From positions 19,706,216 to 19,770,215 of the forward strand of contig CM070725.1 of the NCBI GenBank assembly GCA_036346275.1: a stretch of DNA of 64,000 nt, in the 5' to 3' direction. Each line of letters starts with the position of its first letter. The stretch's first letter is position 1. The position numbers were made by a program, and so were the translations under genes. The notes under the pieces were generated by a model. The model ran no database searches and was not told the DNA's origin. It saw only the letters and a list, made by a program, of their open reading frames with translations. Shown piece by piece: positions 44,675 through 56,800 of the stretch. The DNA is from Otatea glauca (Eukaryota; Streptophyta; Magnoliopsida; Poales; Poaceae).

Positions 44675-45398
44675 TGAGGGACCAGAAATGACGATCAGAG
44701 AGGGGTGAATAATCACAATCCATTTCCCCCCAAAGAATCCAACCAAAACCTCTCAAGACCTCAGAAGAGCAGAAGATGAAAAATCTTCTGAAAATCAACA
44801 CAAGGGTGGTACTATCGCTTGTATATGGCTAGTAGTACCTGGGTGAACAGTAACCGAGGTTATTGTTGCGTAGTAGTATCGGTGAACAGTAAAACAAGGT
44901 ATGAACACGAAAATTAGCATGAGTTCAAGATCAAAAATTCGTGTAACTTTTGATCGGCTGATCCAAACCCTGTGAAACTTTGTATGTACCTTCCTAAGGA
45001 TGTTAGGAACATATTCCAACCTTCAATCGAAAGAATTGATGTCAAATTTTTGACCTTTTTCAAATTTACGAAAGGTTGCATCAAAATCGGGTCAAAATCC
45101 AAAACTTTACCCTGAGCATGCTCGTGGGGATTGATGATCAAAATGACTTCCTTCTCAACTCAAAAACTGGTTTTTTGGAGAAACTTAGATGATGATGAAG
45201 AAGCTTGCTTAGATGATTGAAGAGATGATCTATAGAGAATATATCTAACAATCATACATACTTGGCAGCATTAGATCAACCAAGAAAGAAACCACAAGAA
45301 AATATCAAGATTCAAGCAAGAAAAAGATCAAAACATGAGGCAAAAATTTGAGCAAAAAGATTATTTACATTCAGATCATGAGGAAGGTTTACAAAGCG
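44675..45398 (-). repeat. Truncated 5' LTR of minus-strand SIRE-like relic
   Basis: Begins TGAGGGACC on the plus strand (LTR end on the minus strand). It matches 37536-37990 of the 3' LTR and adds the terminal part missing there. Homology stops abruptly after TTTACAAAGC at about 45398; what follows is unrelated. Confidence 0.8.
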
Positions 45399-46161
45399 TC
45401 TCACCTGAGCCTCTCATCTAAATGGCGAATATACACAGCATCGGAGCACCAGTCGCCGGTCCCGCACACGGTTCGTGGTGTCCACATGATGGCCCTCGTC
45501 GATGGGACAAATGCCACCTCTAGTCAGCTGCTATAATGCTGGTCGCTGCTGCTTGCCACACACACCCACACGCCGTCCCCCACTCTAGATGGGAAGCCTA
45601 AGAGAAGAAAGATTAGATTGAGTTCGCTTGGAGTGATGGGGAATTGGGGATGCATTTCGGACGGAACTCAAAAAGGGGTCTTTGATGCATGTTCTAGTGA
45701 CGGGATCTGACGGCCAATTGGTATTCCATTGGTTTGCTTGGGACGGTATATCGTTCTCTATTAGTTCACTTGAAAATTTGTGTACTGTTCATTTTTGTTT
45801 CCGTTTTCTATGTATTTTTTCATCAAAAGTAATGTGATTTTAGTCTTCTACTCCATCCATTTTAACATGTCTTTGAAGATGCTGGCAAACTTCAAAAATC
45901 TTGACCAACATTATATTAGTATCAAAATTACTTTTGAATGATTATATCCTATGAACATAAACTTAGAAATAAAGTAATAGCCAAATATAAGTAAACGCCG
46001 TTCTGCCACAGGGGAACGTGATATTTTATTTGATGGTGGGTCCCACGCTGATATGGGTAGAGAGCCAAACACCGGAGGGAAAAAGTAGACTTGGCGCTTG
46101 TTTGATATATAGCAGTGATACGATATTTCTTAACTCCTGTGTTGGTACTCAAGCTGTGAAT
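45399..46161. other. Intergenic DNA between two copia insertions
   Basis: About 760 bp with no supported gene. A stretch from about 45849 (CTACTCCATCCATTTTAACA) resembles a Stowaway terminus, but no partner end is found. Confidence 0.45.
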
Positions 46162-46166
46162 GCTCC
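46162..46166. repeat. Target-site duplication GCTCC (left) of short-LTR copia
   Basis: GCTCC before TG at 46167; repeated at 53379-53383. Confidence 0.92.
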
Positions 46167-46392
46167 TGTTGGGAAACCCAGATGGTCCATTAAAGGTTCA
46201 TGCTGATCCCTTAGCCTAAACCCTAGGTGAGCGCTATAAAAAGAGGAGGGGGTCCCCCTTATGTACCAGAATTCATTAGCAATAAAGAATTTTCGCTGTT
46301 GCTCTCCCTAAACACGTGTCTCTCTCTTTTCTGTTCTCCAATTCAGATCTGTTCGGGAACCCCGGACTATTCGATATCGAGGTTCTTTAACA
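46167..46392 (+). repeat. 5' LTR of short-LTR copia
   Basis: Starts TGTTGGGAAACCCAGATGG and ends TTCTTTAACA. TATAAAAA at 46235-46242, AATAAA at 46281-46286, and a CACGTG G-box core at 46313-46318. Confidence 0.93.
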
Positions 46393-46410
46393 CGTTATCA
46401 GCACAAATTG
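46393..46410 (+). other. Primer-binding site of short-LTR copia
   Basis: CGTTATCAGCACAAATTG directly after the LTR; the TTATCAGCAC form recurs in some plant copia groups instead of TGGTATCAGAG. Confidence 0.7.
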
Positions 46411-48239
46411 CTCTACGGATATCAGAATTGAAAGGTGAGAAGAGGTGAGAATCGGTGATTGTATCTAATCGTTGTTGATCCTATGCATGCATCTACTGTT
46501 CGCATCTGTTTTACGTTTGCATCACGTGGCACGAAGCTACAAACAGCATCAGTACATGCATCATCCACAGAAAAAAAAGGGAAACATGCGTTTCGGTTCC
46601 CGCGCTCGCAGCCCGCCACCGTCACTGCCTCGGTTTGCGTGCATGACATGAAGTCACAGAAGCATTGCGCGAAACCCCGGTAACCGTGCTCGTCGGCTGG
46701 AAGCCCGGCCAGCCATCGCCCGACCGGCCTTGTCGCGATGGCCCCGCGCGAAGAACGCGCTGCCTCGTCGAACACGCGCGACGGTTCGGCCGTCGGCCAA
46801 GACGGCGTAGCCGCACCGCCCGCCGCACCGCCGCGCCGCACCGTGGACTCGATCGCCGCAGCGCGACCGCGTGCACCGCCGGCCAGCCGCGGCCGAATCC
46901 GCCGCGCTTCGCCGCCAGACGCGCGCGCCCGCCGCGGCTCGGCCGTGCGGCGGCTCCACGCCGCCGCGCCGCAGCCCCGCCACCGTGTTCCGCCACGCCA
47001 CATGAAGACGCCCGACCGGCTGCGGCTGCGGCCGCGCCTCGGCCTCACCGTCGCAGCCGCTGGTCCGGCCTCGCCGTCGCCGCCTCGGCTTCGCGACGGC
47101 GCCGCCACCTCCCGGCACCGACGAGCGTGTTCGGCGCGCCGCCGCCGCCGCTTTGCCTCGGTCGGCCTGGCGCCGGCACTACCGCCCGCATCACGAAGCG
47201 CGCCGGCGGCCGGCGTCGGCTCGTTCGCCAAGCTCGGCCCTTGCGCCGCCCAAGACGGCACCGGCTCGCCTCAGGCGCGATTGGCGAGTACGCTCGCCGC
47301 TTTATCGGCTCCGCCAGCGCCCGGCCACCGCCGCCGGCCTCGGCGCCAAGACGCGCGCCGCTTGCCGCCCCAAGACGCGCAGCGGCACCGACTCCTCGGC
47401 CCCACGCTAGCAGCCGCCTCCGCCGCGCGCCGAAGTCGCCCGGCCGCATGCGCCGCCGCCGAAGCTCATTGTCGCCGCCGCTAGCCGCGCCCCCGCCAAC
47501 GCGCTCGAAGCCGCGCCCCGCCAAGGCACACGAAGACGCAATGGCCGAAGGCGAGGCGGCACGTGGAAGCGGCGGCGTGCGCGAGAAAGAAAGTGGCGGC
47601 GCGTGGAAGCGGAGGCGCAGAAGGGAAAGGAAGAGGAGGCACTCAGTGGGAGCGGGAGGCAGGGCGGTGGCGGCTAGGGTTTTTCACCCTTGCCGCCGCG
47701 CGTGATTATGGGCCGGGGAAGGGGCACGGCCCAATGGCCGATTCAGCCGAAGAAAAGGAAAAAAAAAGAAAAGAAAAAGAAAGAAAGAGAAAAGAAAAAA
47801 GAGGAAGAAAAAAAATTGCAGAAAATTTTGAAAAATTGCCAGAAAATCAAGAAGATTTATTTGGCCCTGTTTTAATTTTTCTTGCTCTATTCCTCTGTTT
47901 TATGAATTTTCTTTATGAATCTTGAATCCTTTGCTTTATTTTATATAATGCAATGCATATGAATTTATTTTTCTGCACTTTATGCTTTTTGCAACCATTT
48001 TCTATCAGTTACGCGATAATCTAAACGAATTTTGAAATCATGCGGATGTGCGGCATTGTGAATCGTGAGTTTGAAGAACGGCCCCTTGCAGTCGTAACTA
48101 TCTCACTTGGGCATCGGACGTAAAGATCGTCCTTGGGGGCAAGAAGCTCGCTCGCGATTGGTCTAGGGTCCTCGCGGGACGCAAAACCTACCGCCGAGTA
48201 GAACGATCAAGCTCGCATTTTCTCGTGCACCACCTCTCG
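46411..48239 (+). other. Long leader of short-LTR copia with a GC-rich block
   Basis: The block 46640-47720 is extremely GC- and CpG-rich, while flanking element sequence is AT-balanced. It keeps ORFs open on both strands (plus 46665-47705, 346 codons; minus 46422-47261, 279 codons), all Arg/Ala/Pro-rich without motifs. At its right end GGCTAGGGTTTTTCACCC and a purine-rich GAAAAAGAAAG stretch follow. It may be leader sequence native to the element or a captured host fragment. No gene is supported. Confidence 0.5.
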
Positions 48240-49014
48240 CTACTCTAAAGAATGAATATATGGTCGAGGAGAGTGCACTTGAGCTTTGACGCACTTGAGC
48301 GGTTGAAAAGCTCAAGTACACCATCTTGCCCCAAGCACAGCAAGATTGGGTACGCCGAGGTTTGCGTGACTTGAGCGATGGCGAGTACAATTACGCCTTG
48401 CATGAATTTGTACCAATCTCTCTATGTGGCAAGAAGATCAGCGATGAAGAGAAGATTGAGAAAACTCTCTACCTTCCACCCTAATGCTATCCAGAGTGCA
48501 CACACTATCGTCGGGGCGCATACAAGGAGTATAGCGAACTGATTGATGTAATGCAAGTTGCGGAATCGCAAGACGATGTTCTACGCAAGAACTATGTCTC
48601 ACAGCCACCTGGACGAGGCACTGGCACAGAAGTCAATGCCAATAGCTACAAGGTTAGAAAGCCCATTAATAGAAAGAAGGGCAAGTAGGGTGGAAAAGAG
48701 AGGACCTAGGCCAAAGGAAAGTCCAAAGCCCCTGTGAAGAGGGATGACAAAGAAAAGACGCACGCCAAGCCGTATGGACAGCAGAACCAGACGTGCTTCA
48801 AGTGTGGCACTTGGGGACATTGGTCGAAGATATGTCGAGAATCCAAGGAAGCGATCAACGCATATCAGGCTAATAAGAAGGCAAAGGAAAACGCCCCCGC
48901 AGAGGCGCACTTCGCCAACATCGGTGATGATGATGTCATGGATGTAGACACCCCACTTGCCTCATCCTCACGAATAGCACGGACATCGATCTGCAGCCAT
49001 TATTATGGCAAATG
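48240..49014 (+). pseudogene. gag of short-LTR copia
   Basis: Readable pieces are EKLKYTILPQAQQDWVRRGL, NYALHEFVPISLCGKKISDE and EYSELIDVMQVAESQDDVLR (UBN2-type gag), then a basic linker. A CCHC knuckle CFKCGTWGHWSKIC (about 48795-48836) and an acidic tail DDDVMDVDTPL end at stop 49012-49014. In-frame stops occur near 48482, 48686 and 48707, and no intact start is evident. The capsid protein cannot be made from this copy. Confidence 0.82.
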
Positions 49015-49263
49015 AAGAGAAAACTTCGCTAGATGACATAGAAGCGTAAATTAATGCATATTTTTCTGATTACATTTAATGTTTTTTAGATTATGATTGT
49101 TAGCATTTCTTTGAATAATGAATTGTAAGCTCTAGAAGAGCATACTTCTTTCATGAATAAATACGCAATTTATTCTTTATTCCAGTATTCTTCAATTTTG
49201 CAAGTAATATTTGGATTGTTTTTGCCTCTATCTGATTAGAATTATATTTCTTTTATCTAGAAA

Positions 49264-52200
49264 TCGTGTAGCGCCCAAATGGAAGAGATATGCATTGTTG
49301 ATAGTGGCACAACAAATACCATCTTAAGAGAGTCTAAGTATTTCCAGTCGATCACGAAGAACATTTGGAAAGATTACTACGATCGCAGGAAGCGACTCAT
49401 ATGTAATCGGCTCAGGAAGAGCCACTATTATATTGCCTATGGGTACAACTTTGGTAATTGAAGAAGCCCTTTTGTACCCTGAATCAACGCGCACTCTCTT
49501 AAGCTTTAAAGACATCCGCGCCAATGGTTTTCACGTAGAAACCAATGAAGAAAATGGCAAAGAATACTTGTGCATTGTGAAGCACGCGGTATGTGGAAAA
49601 ATGGTATTAGAAAAATGTCCTCATATGAATCAGGTTGTACTACACGAATATTCATGCACCCGAAGTGTATACTTCCTTGAAGACTGTTTTTAGAAGCTCT
49701 GAGTTATTTTCTTTATGGCATGGTAGATTAGGTCATCCTGCTCTTAGAATGATGAGAAATATAGTGAACAACTCACGAGGTCATGGCATTAATGTTAAAA
49801 ATTTCCGAATCATGAAGATTTTGTGTGCCTGCATGTGCCACCGGGAAATTAATAACTAGACCCTCTGTCATGAAAGTGCAAAGTGAAATCCATGCATTCC
49901 TGGAACGCATCCAGGGGATATTTGCGGTCCGATTCAGCCCCTGTCAGGGTCGTTTCGATACTTTATGGTGCTCATCGATGCTTCCTCGAAATGGTCGCAT
50001 GTATGCTTGTTGTCAACAAGAAACCATGCTTTTGCAAAGCTGATCTCGCAGATCATAAGAATTAAGAATGCTTTTCCTGATCATCGCGTGAAGTCCATTA
50101 GAATGGACAATGCCGAGAATTTACTTCAAAGGCATTTGATGATTATTGCACGCAACGAGGATAGCGATTGAGCACTCCGTACCGCACGTCCATACGCAAA
50201 ATGGACTAGCAGAAGCACTAATAAAGAGGATTAAGTTCATTGCCAGACCGCTTTTGCAGAGTTGTAACTTGCCCAACACTTGTTGGGGACACGCAGTCCT
50301 GCACGCAGCAGCTCTTATCAATTTCAGACCGTCGGCCTACAACATCCATTCTCCTATGCAGCTTGTGCACGGGATCATCCCGAAGATCTCCCATCTTAGA
50401 AAATTTGGGTGTATGGTATATGTACCTATACCACCCCTCAATGGATCGCAATGGGCCCTCTCCGCAAGTCGGGATATCGTTGGTTATGGGAGTGCATCCA
50501 TAATCGGTATTTGGAACCCATGATGGAGACTTGCATACTGACCGATTCACGATTGCATCTTTGACGAGGGTCGTTTCCCGTCATTAGGGGGAGGAAATCA
50601 ACCTTTGGATGAAAAATGCCGGGAAATCATATGGTATTCCACTGGGATCCCCGCACATGACCCCCGCACTAATGAAGCAAATCAAGAAGTCCAGAAGATA
50701 ATTGATTTGCAGAATCTAGCAAATGAACTGCCTGATCATTTTTGTGATCTGAAGGGCGTGGTTAAGTCGCATGTACCCGCAAGGAATGCACCAGAGAGGG
50801 TGGAAATACCAAAGAAAATAGAAGGTACCCCTCAACCTGTTCAGAGGCCTCAAAGAAAAGAGCAGAAATCGGCTCCTCAAACCCAAAGTACCGGAGACGT
50901 GCGAGAAAAGCTGGCGAGAGGACTTACCACAACCAATCACGAAAATACCCCAAAGAAAGAAGGGGAGCCAGTTGAGACCTGGCACTAGAAAGAAGCCAAC
51001 AGGAAAGGCAATTCCAGACTTGAATCTTCCTTCTTCCACTGAAGGAAGCCGCCGAAAATAATGTGTGCGCACACATAGGCAATGAAAAGCTAAAGGAACT
51101 TGCTCCTGCGATAAGGAATAGCAGTGAAGAGCAAGTAGAAGTGCATGAAGCACCCCATGAAGAAATGGCCATAAACTTTGTAATAACAGGAGAATCCCTG
51201 AATAGAGCAACAGCCAACGTTGATGCATACTTCGCAAAGAAGATTGCCTCGATCATTGATCATGATCCCGAGCCTGCATCTCTAGCAGAGTGCAAGAAAA
51301 GGCTAGATTGGGAAGAATGGAAAAAGGCAATCACTGCAGAGTTAGTCTCTCTGAACAAGAGAGAGGTGTTTGGGCCCGTATGCCGCACACCTTCCCATAT
51401 AAACCCCGTAGGTCACAAATGGGTCTTTGTTCGGAAGAGAAATGAAAACAACGAAGTTGTAAGGTACAAGGCAAGGCTCGTAGCTCAAGGTTTCACTCAA
51501 CGTCCTGGAGTTGATTATGAAGAAACCTATTCTCCGGTCATGGGAGGAATTACCTTTAGATATTTGATCTCAATGGCAGTCAACTTGAAGTTGAGAATGA
51601 AGCTAATGGATGTTGTCACAGCATATTTGTATGGAAACTTGGATTCGGAGATATACATGAAAGTACCGGAAGGAATCCTATCCCGAACCAAGACGGAGCA
51701 AATAGAAACACATGCAGTGTGAAATTGGAGAAATCATTGTATGAAATTTGAAGCGATCGGGAAGAATGTGGTACAATCGCTGAGTGACTTTCTCGCAAGA
51801 AAGGCTACACAAACAGCGAAGATTGTCCATGTGTGTTTATCAATGATCCCGAATGGATTCTGTATAATCTCCGTTTATGTAGATGACTTGAACATCATAG
51901 GGACGGATGAAGAAATTGAAGAGGCATGCTCATACTTGAAGTCTGAGTTTGAAATGAAGGATTTGGGTAAAACCAAATTTTGTTTAGGCTTGCAGCTTGA
52001 ACATGTCCAAGGAGGAATCTTGGTACATCAATCAACCTACACACAGAAAGTGTTGGAAAGATTTGGATTTGAAAAAGCATATCCTGCGAAGACTCCAATG
52101 GTCGGTAGGTCACTCCAAGCAGACCTAGACCCATACAGACCTAGAGAAGAGGGGGAGGAAGTCCTGGGAGCGGAATTCCCATATCTGAGTGCAATTGGAG

Positions 52201-52827
52201 CGCTCATGTACCTTGCGAATAGCACTAGGCCGGACATTGCGTTATTTGTGAATTTGCTAGCTCGATGCAAAGGCGTAACCCACCAAAAGGCATTGGAAAG
52301 GGATCAAGGATATCTTCCGTTACCTCCAAGGAAGCAAAGACCTCGATGCATTCTTTAGAAGAAATAATGAATTGAATTTGGTTGGCTATGCCGATGCTGG
52401 GTATTTATCAGACCCGCATACTGGCAAGTCCCAAACCGGCTATGTTTTCCTATGTGGAGGAACAGCAATTTCTTGGAAGTCGTCTAAGCAAACTCTCGTC
52501 TCGACGTCGACAAACCACTCGGAAATCATCGCTTTGTATGAAGCATCTCGTGAATGTGCATGGCTCAGAAGAATGGTTCACCACATCCAGAAGTCATGTG
52601 GTTTGAACATTGAGCAAACTCCCACAATCATTTATGAAGATAATGCAGCTTGTGTTGCCCAAGCACAGATGGGTTATGTGAAGAGCAATCTCACGAAGCA
52701 TATCAACCCCAAGTTCTTCTATGCTCATGAATTGCATAAGATGAACGAGATCAAGATATTGCATACTAAGTCATGTGAAAATCTTGCAGATTTGTTCACT
52801 AAATCACTCCCAAAGATCTACCTTTGA
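49264..52827 (+). pseudogene. pol of short-LTR copia (protease, integrase, RT, RNase H; many frameshifts)
   Basis: The protease keeps CIVDSGTTNTIL (active-site DSG, about 49294-49329). Then come the pre-integrase LWHGRLGHPALRMM (about 49712-49753), integrase pieces with RMDNAE (about 50103-50120) and VHTQNGLAEALIKRIK (about 50189-50236), and RT (AITAELVSLNKREVFGP; YKARLVAQGFTQRPGVDYEE; catalytic YVDD at 51876-51887). RNase H follows (GYADAGYLSD; TSTNHSEIIALYEASRECAW; IIYEDNAACV), ending at TGA 52825-52827. Blocks lie in at least three frames with shifts near 49440, 49640, 49830, 50140, 51720 and 52330. The order IN before RT shows copia. Confidence 0.9.
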
Positions 52828-53138
52828 AAGGTGCGTGAAAGGAATTGGGATGATGAGACTTAGAGAAGTGCAGATTTGGGGAGATATTTCACATACTCCC
52901 ACATGAATCTCGAAGATGAATTATGAATACCCAACATGAATCTCGAAGATTAGTAATAGAAGTTGGAAGAATTGTACTCTTTTTCCTTAGCAAGTTTTTC
53001 ATGAAGTTTTCTTGCATAAGGTTTTTAACGAGGCAATTCGTGCAACATAGTAAGCGTATGCTATGTACTCTTTCTCCAAGTATTTTTCCCACTGGGTTTT
53101 TCTGGAGTTTTAATGAGGCATATGCATCTCGCGGCAAA

Positions 53139-53153
53139 GGGCCCAAGGGGGAG
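53139..53153 (+). other. Polypurine tract of short-LTR copia
   Basis: GGGCCCAAGGGGGAG directly before TG of the 3' LTR. Confidence 0.75.
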
Positions 53154-53378
53154 TGTTGGGAAACCCAGATGGCCCATTGAAGGCCCATGCTGGTCTCTTA
53201 GCCTAAACCCTAGGTGAGCGCTATAAAGGAGGAGGGGGTCCCCCCTATGTACCAGAATTCATTAGCAATAAAGAATTTCCGCTGTTGCTCTCCCTAAACA
53301 CGTGTCTCTCGCTTTTCTGTTCTCCAATTCAGATCTGTTCGGGAACCCTGGACTATTCGATAGCAAGGTTCCTTAACA
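53154..53378 (+). repeat. 3' LTR of short-LTR copia, upstream of the subtilase gene
   Basis: 225 bp, TGTTGGG to CCTTAACA, homologous to the 5' LTR. TATAAA at 53222-53227 and CACGTG at 53299-53304. It has the same orientation as the subtilase gene, and its end lies 488 bp before that gene's ATG. Confidence 0.93.
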
Positions 53379-53383
53379 GCTCC
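53379..53383. repeat. Target-site duplication GCTCC (right)
   Basis: Matches 46162-46166. Confidence 0.92.
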
Positions 53384-53610
53384 TAGGCTGGAAGCAAAAT
53401 GGACCTGGCAGGCTGGCACCACCGTGCTCAGCAAGACTGACCTAGCCCGATCCTAGCCAACAGGACAAGATGAAGCACAGCCCTGAGTTATTATTGCCCG
53501 TGTCACACGACAACCATGTCAAGCTTGGCAAACCAAACCAACGATTGCATCGGGACCGGGCCTAGGTTACCTAGCCAGCCCAACACTTCTCAAGCCTCAA
53601 GCCTAGGATC

Positions 53611-53640
53611 GGTCAGGTCAGGTCAGGTCAGGTCAGGTCG
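53611..53640. repeat. Pentanucleotide microsatellite (GGTCA)n in subtilase upstream region
   Basis: Five perfect GGTCA units and one GGTCG, about 230 bp upstream of the start codon. Confidence 0.9.
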
Positions 53641-53789
53641 AGCCCAACACTCCCTAGTTCATAGCTCAGTCTGGTGTTGAAGTGTTCCTCCGGTGATCTG
53701 GTCTATTTTTCGCAGTCAAAACCAGCCAAAATTAGACCCCTGAAACTCTCTGCATGCAAGAAGAATGAAAAGAAAATCCTTCCCGAAGC

Positions 53790-53799
53790 TTATTTATAC
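53790..53799 (+). promoter_or_regulatory. Candidate TATA box of subtilase gene
   Basis: TTATTTATAC about 70 bp upstream of the ATG at 53867, a fitting distance for a short 5' leader. A weaker match than the canonical TATAAA. Confidence 0.45.
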
Positions 53800-53866
53800 C
53801 TGCAACGCAGATCACTCCCAGTCTCCCACACACCATTGGGGGAGACGGTCGAGTAGTGAAGACAAG

Positions 53867-56800
53867 ATGGCGAGCAGGAGCCCGTTTCTCGCCGTCATCG
53901 TCCTCCTGTGCGTGGCTCAGTGCCACCGAGTGCAAGCAGTGAAGAAGGCAAGCAAATGAGCGATCGATGCAAAAATTTCTTTTTATCTTTTTGTTTTTAA
54001 CGAGATGTTTCTATGTTTTTCTTTTAAAAATTATACAAATATTAAAGAATGATAGCACATATATCTGACAGGAAAATTTATCGTCGGGTTAAAGCATACT
54101 TGTCTCTTCTTACTTGCAAAACTCCGGTAGAATTTAGCTCTAAATTCTAAATTATGTGTTCCCTCTGTTCAGAAATATAAGGCCGATGATTTGAATGATC
54201 TTATTTAGAAATATAAAACTTGCATATAAATTTAATAAGGTTTTTCCTACTATATCTCTATTTATCTTCTCTCAACTACATGCATTTATTTATTACCACC
54301 ACACACAAACTATTATCTCTCATTTTTCAAGACAATTAAGTGAGGGTATCTAAGTCATTTTCGCTCGTACATTTCTTATTTTCACCCTAACCTTAATCTT
54401 TGTTAAAGTCAAAATACGTCTTATATTTCTGAATAGAGGGAGAAAAATTTATGGTTTTTTTTGGCTGCAACTAGTTCGCGTGCACCTGAAATCCTCGTCG
54501 CTAGAAATTAAGTATTGCCATTTCCCCTGATTTGATCTACAGTCCTACATCGTGTACCTCGGTGCACATGCACACGGCCGTGACGCGTCGCTCGAGGAGC
54601 AAGCCCGGGCAACGGAGTCTCACCATGATCTCCTGGGGTCGATTCTTGGGAGGTATTTTGGTTATTAATCATCGTCATTTTACTGTCAAGATAAATGCGT
54701 ACGTGTTAATAACTGTATTTTGTATTTCTGATTTTTTTTCTGAAAAAAAAATCAACTTGCGAATGAACAGCAAGCAAACGGCACGAAACACGATATTCTA
54801 CTCCTACACAAAGAACATTAATGGCTTCGCGGCGCACCTCGAGGAAGAAGTAGCAAACCAAATTGCAAGTAAGAAAATCATTAGATCTGCCGCCTCAAAA
54901 CTTAGGATTGATCCCATCCACTATGTGATTTGCTTTCAAAAGAGGGGAAAAAAAAGAGAAAAATATTTATAGTTTTTGCTTCATCGATCGAGCAGGGCAC
55001 CCTCAGGTCGTGTCAGTGATCGAGAGCAAGATGCTGAAGCTGCACACCACGAGGTCGTGGGACTTCATGGACCTGGAGAGAGACGGGCAGATCCTCCCGG
55101 ACTCCATCTGGAAGCACGCCAAATTCGGCCAAGACGTGATCATCGCTAACCTCGACAGCGGTAAATAATACACTGTATACACATTTATGTGATCGCGATC
55201 ACTACTCAATTAGTATGTTTGAAACATGAGTAATTGGCATCCCGATCACTGCTCAATTCACGAGCTTAATTAATTGATGTGCGCCAATGCTGGTGGTGTG
55301 GTGTGAAGGCGTGTGGCCGGAGTCGAACAGCTTCACCGACGACGCCATGGGCGAGGTGCCCCAGCGGTGGAAGGGGTCCTGCCCGGACAGCGCCAAGTAT
55401 GGAGTGCCTTGTAACAAGTAAGCACTCCCTTCACTTCCCCACTCCAATCTTTTTTTTTCCCGACTTTATTTGAAATACGTGAATTTCATTAGAATTTTTT
55501 AGATTAGAAATTGCGCCGGTCAAAATTTCCGTGAAATTTTCGCATTTCAGCAACACTCTTTTAGAGTTATGTGTTGTACTAACTAGTTATTTTCTTTTTT
55601 TATTAAGAAATACTGTAGTTGTTTCTATCTGATGCTGATGGCCTCGATCGTGTCAGTGCAGGAAGCTGATCGGTGCAAAGTACTTCAACAACGATATGTT
55701 TCTGATGAATCCATCGGCGGTGGATGGCAACTGGACGCGGGACACGGAGGGCCACGGCACGCACACGCTCTCCACAGCCGGCGGCTGCTTCGTGCCGCGC
55801 GCCAGCCTCTTCGGCTACGCCAGCGGCACCGCGAAGGGCGGTGCTCCGCGCGCCCGTGTCGCCGCCTACAAGGTGTGCTGGTCGGGCGAGTGCGCCACCG
55901 CCGACGTCCTCGCGGGATTCGAGGCCGCTATCCACGACGGCGTCGACGTCATCTCCGTTTCCTTCGGCCAGGACGCGCCCCTGGCGGAGTCGAACTCCTT
56001 CTTCCACGAGCCCGTCACGCTGGGCTCCCTCCACGCCGTCATGCACGGCGTATCCGTCGTCTGCTCCGCTGGCAACTCGGGCCCCTACGAGGACACCGTC
56101 GTCAACGCCGCGCCCTGGGTCACCACCGTCGCCGCCAGCACCGTCGACAGGGACTTCCCCAACTTCGTCACCCTCGGCAACAGCATGCACATGAAGGTGA
56201 CACACTTACCACACCATACTAGCAGTCTATCACTGCACACCAGCTTTGACATGGCTGATAAGTTCCTTGAAATGAAATGCATTGCAGGGAATGAGCTTAG
56301 AGTCATCGGCCTTGCACTCGAACGAGTTCTACCCGGTGGTGAACGCCAGCAGCGCCGCCCTCGCAAACTGTACCCCTATCATCGCGTATGTGGTGTGATA
56401 TTTGACAGAATTGTATATATGCCACTTAAAAACATAGTATTTTGCATGGAAAGAATACTGTACATATTCCAAACATTAATTTGGGATGTGTGGTTGCAGG
56501 TCCACTTGTGGGATGGGCACGCTTGAACCGGCCAAGGTGAAGGGTAAGATTGTCGTGTGCGTCCGTGGCGGAGATATTCCGCGGGTGATGAAGGGAATGG
56601 CCGTCCTCGATGCCGGCGGCGCCGGCATGATCCTTGCCAATGCCCAGATGGACGGCGATGACATCGTCGCAGACCCGCACGTGCTCCCGGCCACCATGAT
56701 CACCTACAGCGAGGCCGTCTCGCTCTACAAGTACATGCAGTCGTCGAAGAGCCCCGTGGCCAACATCTCGCCGTCCAAGACGGAGCTCGACGTCAAGAAT

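Larger units (their letters stand above)
37536..45398 (-). mobile_element. SIRE/Maximus-like copia relic (minus strand), internally deleted
   Basis: Minus-strand element: 3' LTR 37536 to about 39302 (its last bases missing at the left), long 3' untranslated region to about 41200, RNase H (41200-41900), gag (42050-44600), PBS (44661-44674), and a truncated 5' LTR (44675-45398). The region between gag and RNase H (protease, integrase, most of RT) is deleted at about 41900-41935. The 3' region holds AAAGGGGAGAAA-type runs (plus TTTCTCCCCTTT near 39591), typical of SIRE/Opie-like elements. Confidence 0.85.
46167..53378 (+). mobile_element. Ty1/copia retrotransposon with 225-bp LTRs (7.2 kb)
   Basis: Structurally complete: LTRs 46167-46392 and 53154-53378, GCTCC duplications, a primer site TTATCAGCAC after the 5' LTR, a purine tract before the 3' LTR, and copia-order gag, protease, integrase, RT, RNase H. 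About 14 substitutions in about 225 LTR bases (counted by eye, roughly 6%) suggest an older insertion than the Tat element. The short LTRs and the TTATCAGCAC primer site suggest an Ivana/Oryco-like lineage (low certainty). The coding region is decayed. Confidence 0.92.

Noticed and set aside
45849..46000. Second Stowaway MITE starting CTACTCCATCCATTTTAACA
   Set aside because: Only one terminus is visible; no inverted partner within 500 bp.
46422..47705. Overlapping 346-, 279- and 248-codon ORFs on both strands in the copia leader
   Set aside because: CpG-rich composition removes stop codons in all frames; residues are almost only R, A, P, S and G with no motif, and the ORFs overlap antisense to each other.
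55603..56205. 200-codon minus-strand ORF and two extra plus-frame ORFs across subtilase exon 6
   Set aside because: Shadow frames of the high-GC3 exon carrying the catalytic histidine.
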